The translations under genes and the position numbers were made by a program. A model generated the notes under the pieces. It was given only the letters and a program-made list of their open reading frames with translations, had not been told where the DNA came from and made no database searches. A stretch of 6,541 nucleotides of DNA from Dermatophilaceae bacterium. Lineage in GTDB: Bacteria; Actinomycetota; Actinomycetes; Actinomycetales; Dermatophilaceae. Below, in pieces: positions 4,654 through 6,541 of the stretch; positions within the stretch are counted from its first letter, which is position 1; each line of letters begins with the position of its first letter. The DNA lies in the NCBI GenBank assembly GCA_013361975.1, contig JABFXB010000203.1:1-6541 (forward strand). Reading direction: 5' to 3'.

Positions 4654-6516
4654 TCAGAAGGCGGACTCGGGGACGTCCATGAGGTCGTTGTCGGTGGCCT
4701 CGGCGATGGCGCGCTCGGCCGCGATCTTGGGCAGGACGTTCTTGGCGTAGAACGACGCCGCAGCCACCTTGCCGCGGTAGAAGTCGGCGTCCCTGCCCGT
4801 GGCGCCGCCGTCGAGGGCGGCGTGCGCCACCTCGGCCTGGCGCAGCAGGAGCCAGCCGACGACGAGGTCACCGGCAGACAGCAGCAGCCGGGTCGTGTTC
4901 TGGCCGACCTTGTAGAGGTTCGCGACGTCGCCACCCGTGCGCGGGTCGCTCTGCATGAGCGTGCCGATCATGGAGCCGACGATCCCCTGGATGTCCTCGA
5001 GCGCCTTGCCGAGCAGCTCGCGTTCGGTGTCGAGCGAGCCGCCGAGGTCCTTGGCGAACTCCTGGATCTGCCCGGCCACGTGCTGCAGGGCCTGCCCCTT
5101 GTCGCGGACGATCTTGCGGAAGAAGAAGTCGAGACCCTGGATGGCGGTGGTGCCCTCGTAGAGCGTGTCGATCTTCGCGTCGCGGACGTACTGCTCGATC
5201 GGGTAGTCCTGCAGGAAGCCCGAGCCGCCGTAGGTCTGGAGCGACTCGGTGCCGAGCAGCACCCAGGCGCGCTCGGAGCCGAGGCCCTTGACGATCGGCA
5301 GCATGAGGTCGCTGATCTTGTTGGCCAGCTCGGCGTCGGAGCCCTTCTCCAGCGGCGCCGCCGGGTTGCCCGCCTGGGCCTGGTTGACGGCGTCCTGCTG
5401 GCTCGCGGTGTAGACGACGAGCGCGCGCAGGCCCTCGGCGTACGCCTTCTGCAACATCAGCGAGCGGCGCACGTCGGGGTGGTGGGTGATCGTGACGCGG
5501 GGGGCCGACTTGTCGGTCATCTGCGTGAGGTCGGCGCCCTGGACGCGCTCCTTGGCGTACTCGAGCGCGTTGAGGTAGCCGGTGGACAGGGTGGCGATCG
5601 CCTTGGTGCCGACGAACATCCGCGCGTTCTCGATGACCTTGAACATCTGCGCGATGCCGTCGTGGACGTCGCCGAGGAGGGTTCCCACGGCCGGCTCGTG
5701 CTCGCCGAAGGTGACCTCGCAGGTCGTGCTGACCTTGAGGCCCATCTTGTGCTCGACGTTGGTCACGTAGGCGCCGTTGCGCTCGCCGAGCTCACCGGTC
5801 TCGAGGTCGACGTGGAACTTCGGCACGATGAAGAGCGACAGGCCCTTGGTGCCAGGCCCGGCCCCCTCGGGCCGCGCGAGGACGTAGTGCACGACGTTGT
5901 CGACCATGTCGGACTCGGCCGAGGTGATGAAGCGCTTGACGCCCGTGATGTGCCACGTGCCGTCGGGCTGCTGCACGGCCTTGGTGCGGCCGGCGCCGAC
6001 GTCGGAGCCGGCGTCGGGCTCGGTGAGCACCATCGTCGTGTGCCAGGCCTTGTCGACGATGTGCTTGGCGAGCTTCTTCTGGTCGTCGGTGCCCAGGTGC
6101 CAGAGCAGGTTGGCGAAGGAGTAGCTCGCCGTGAACATGTGGATGGCGGGGTTGGCGCCGCAGACCATCTCGGCAACGGACCAGCGCAGCGACGCCGGCA
6201 CGACCATGCCGCCGAGCTCGGCCGGCACGTCGAGGTTGCCCCAGTCGCCGTCGACGTACGCCTTGAACGACTTCTTGAACGAGTCGGGCATCGTCACGGT
6301 CTGCGAAGCGGCGTCGTAGACGGGCGGGTTGCGATCGCTGTCGAGGAGGCTGTCGGCCAGCTCGTTCTCGGCGAGGCGCGAGACCTCGCGGAGGATGTCC
6401 TTCGCCGCGTCGACGTCGACGTCGGCGTAGATGCCCTGTCCGAGGACGTCCTGACGGTTGAACACCTCGAAGAGGTTGAACTCGAGGTCGCGCACATTGC
6501 TCTTGTAGTGGCCCAT
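4654..6516 (-). CDS. fadE5: Acyl-CoA dehydrogenase, FadE5-type
   Basis: This 620-residue flavoprotein catalyses the FAD-dependent alpha,beta-dehydrogenation of acyl-CoA, the first step of beta-oxidation, in the cytoplasm with electrons passed to ETF. The N-terminus MGHYKSNVRDLEFNLFEVF closely matches that of mycobacterial FadE5 (Rv0244c), and the length of about 610-620 fits this long ACAD subgroup, which also includes DmdC-like enzymes. Domain order: N-terminal helical part (about 35-160), middle beta domain opening with the signature TEPDAGSDVG (165-174), helical domain (about 285-465) with QTYGGSGFLQDYPIEQYVRD and DTLYEGTTAIQG, where E454 is the expected catalytic base, and an extra C-terminal helical domain (about 475-605). 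No truncation or frame damage is seen. Mycobacterial FadE5 accepts a broad range of chain lengths. Whether this one does is inference. ATG 6516 is fixed by GGAGGG (6522-6527) five bases upstream. The gene converges on the GNAT gene. Confidence 0.95.
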   Translation of the reverse strand: MGHYKSNVRDLEFNLFEVFNRQDVLGQGIYADVDVDAAKDILREVSRLAENELADSLLDSDRNPPVYDAASQTVTMPDSFKKSFKAYVDGDWGNLDVPAELGGMVVPASLRWSVAEMVCGANPAIHMFTASYSFANLLWHLGTDDQKKLAKHIVDKAWHTTMVLTEPDAGSDVGAGRTKAVQQPDGTWHITGVKRFITSAESDMVDNVVHYVLARPEGAGPGTKGLSLFIVPKFHVDLETGELGERNGAYVTNVEHKMGLKVSTTCEVTFGEHEPAVGTLLGDVHDGIAQMFKVIENARMFVGTKAIATLSTGYLNALEYAKERVQGADLTQMTDKSAPRVTITHHPDVRRSLMLQKAYAEGLRALVVYTASQQDAVNQAQAGNPAAPLEKGSDAELANKISDLMLPIVKGLGSERAWVLLGTESLQTYGGSGFLQDYPIEQYVRDAKIDTLYEGTTAIQGLDFFFRKIVRDKGQALQHVAGQIQEFAKDLGGSLDTERELLGKALEDIQGIVGSMIGTLMQSDPRTGGDVANLYKVGQNTTRLLLSAGDLVVGWLLLRQAEVAHAALDGGATGRDADFYRGKVAAASFYAKNVLPKIAAERAIAEATDNDLMDVPESAF

Positions 6517-6521
6517 CGGGA

Positions 6522-6527
6522 CCCTCC
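6522..6527 (-). promoter_or_regulatory. Shine-Dalgarno of the acyl-CoA dehydrogenase gene
   Basis: Read on the minus strand, GGAGGG lies five bases before ATG 6516-6514. It is a near-consensus site and sets the start. Only 14 further bases of upstream sequence are in the window, so the promoter cannot be seen. Confidence 0.8.
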
Positions 6528-6541
6528 GCGTTCTGTCGCTC

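Overview
The window is very GC-rich, with coding frames in which almost every codon ends in G or C. Together with the protein families present, this points to a high-GC actinobacterium. The order Micrococcales (for example an Intrasporangiaceae-like organism) is my best guess, but the sequence does not prove it. Most of the window is ordinary chromosomal housekeeping or hypothetical gene content. I found no transposase, phage gene, CRISPR array, rRNA, tRNA or recognisable defence cassette.

Layout. (1) Positions 1-1794, plus strand: the 3' part of a large soluble protein with a thioredoxin-like domain carrying a CCVNC motif, six NHL-type beta-propeller blades and a C-terminal beta-rich domain (NHLRC2-like architecture). 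Its start lies upstream of the window. (2) 1835-2731, plus: a four-helix membrane protein of an actinobacterial hypothetical family, 40 bp downstream and possibly co-transcribed. (3) 2800-3063, plus: an 87-residue two-helix membrane protein (DUF6458-like). A strong hairpin lies directly before its ribosome binding site and a terminator-like hairpin lies after it. (4) About 3138-3472: a small two-helix membrane protein gene that appears to be frameshifted. Its coding signal stops exactly where a perfect 30-bp direct repeat pair (3380-3441) begins. (5) 3528-4532, plus: a tandem-domain GNAT acetyltransferase with a probable leaderless promoter. (6) 4571-4639: a nearly perfect 69-bp palindrome between two convergent genes, almost certainly a bidirectional terminator, built from four related 13-bp units. 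(7) 4654-6516, minus: a 620-residue acyl-CoA dehydrogenase of the FadE5 type, complete with a strong ribosome binding site.

The genes do not form one pathway. The acyl-CoA dehydrogenase serves fatty-acid beta-oxidation. The NHL/thioredoxin protein is presumably a redox-linked scaffold of unknown function. The three small or medium membrane proteins are uncharacterised. The places most worth a second look are non-coding or broken: the nested palindrome at 4571-4639, the frameshifted gene at 3138-3380, and the 32-bp-spaced tandem repeat at 3380-3441. No stretch longer than 300 bases is empty. The longest weakly coding part, 3064-3527, holds a hairpin, the damaged gene, the direct repeats and a promoter.
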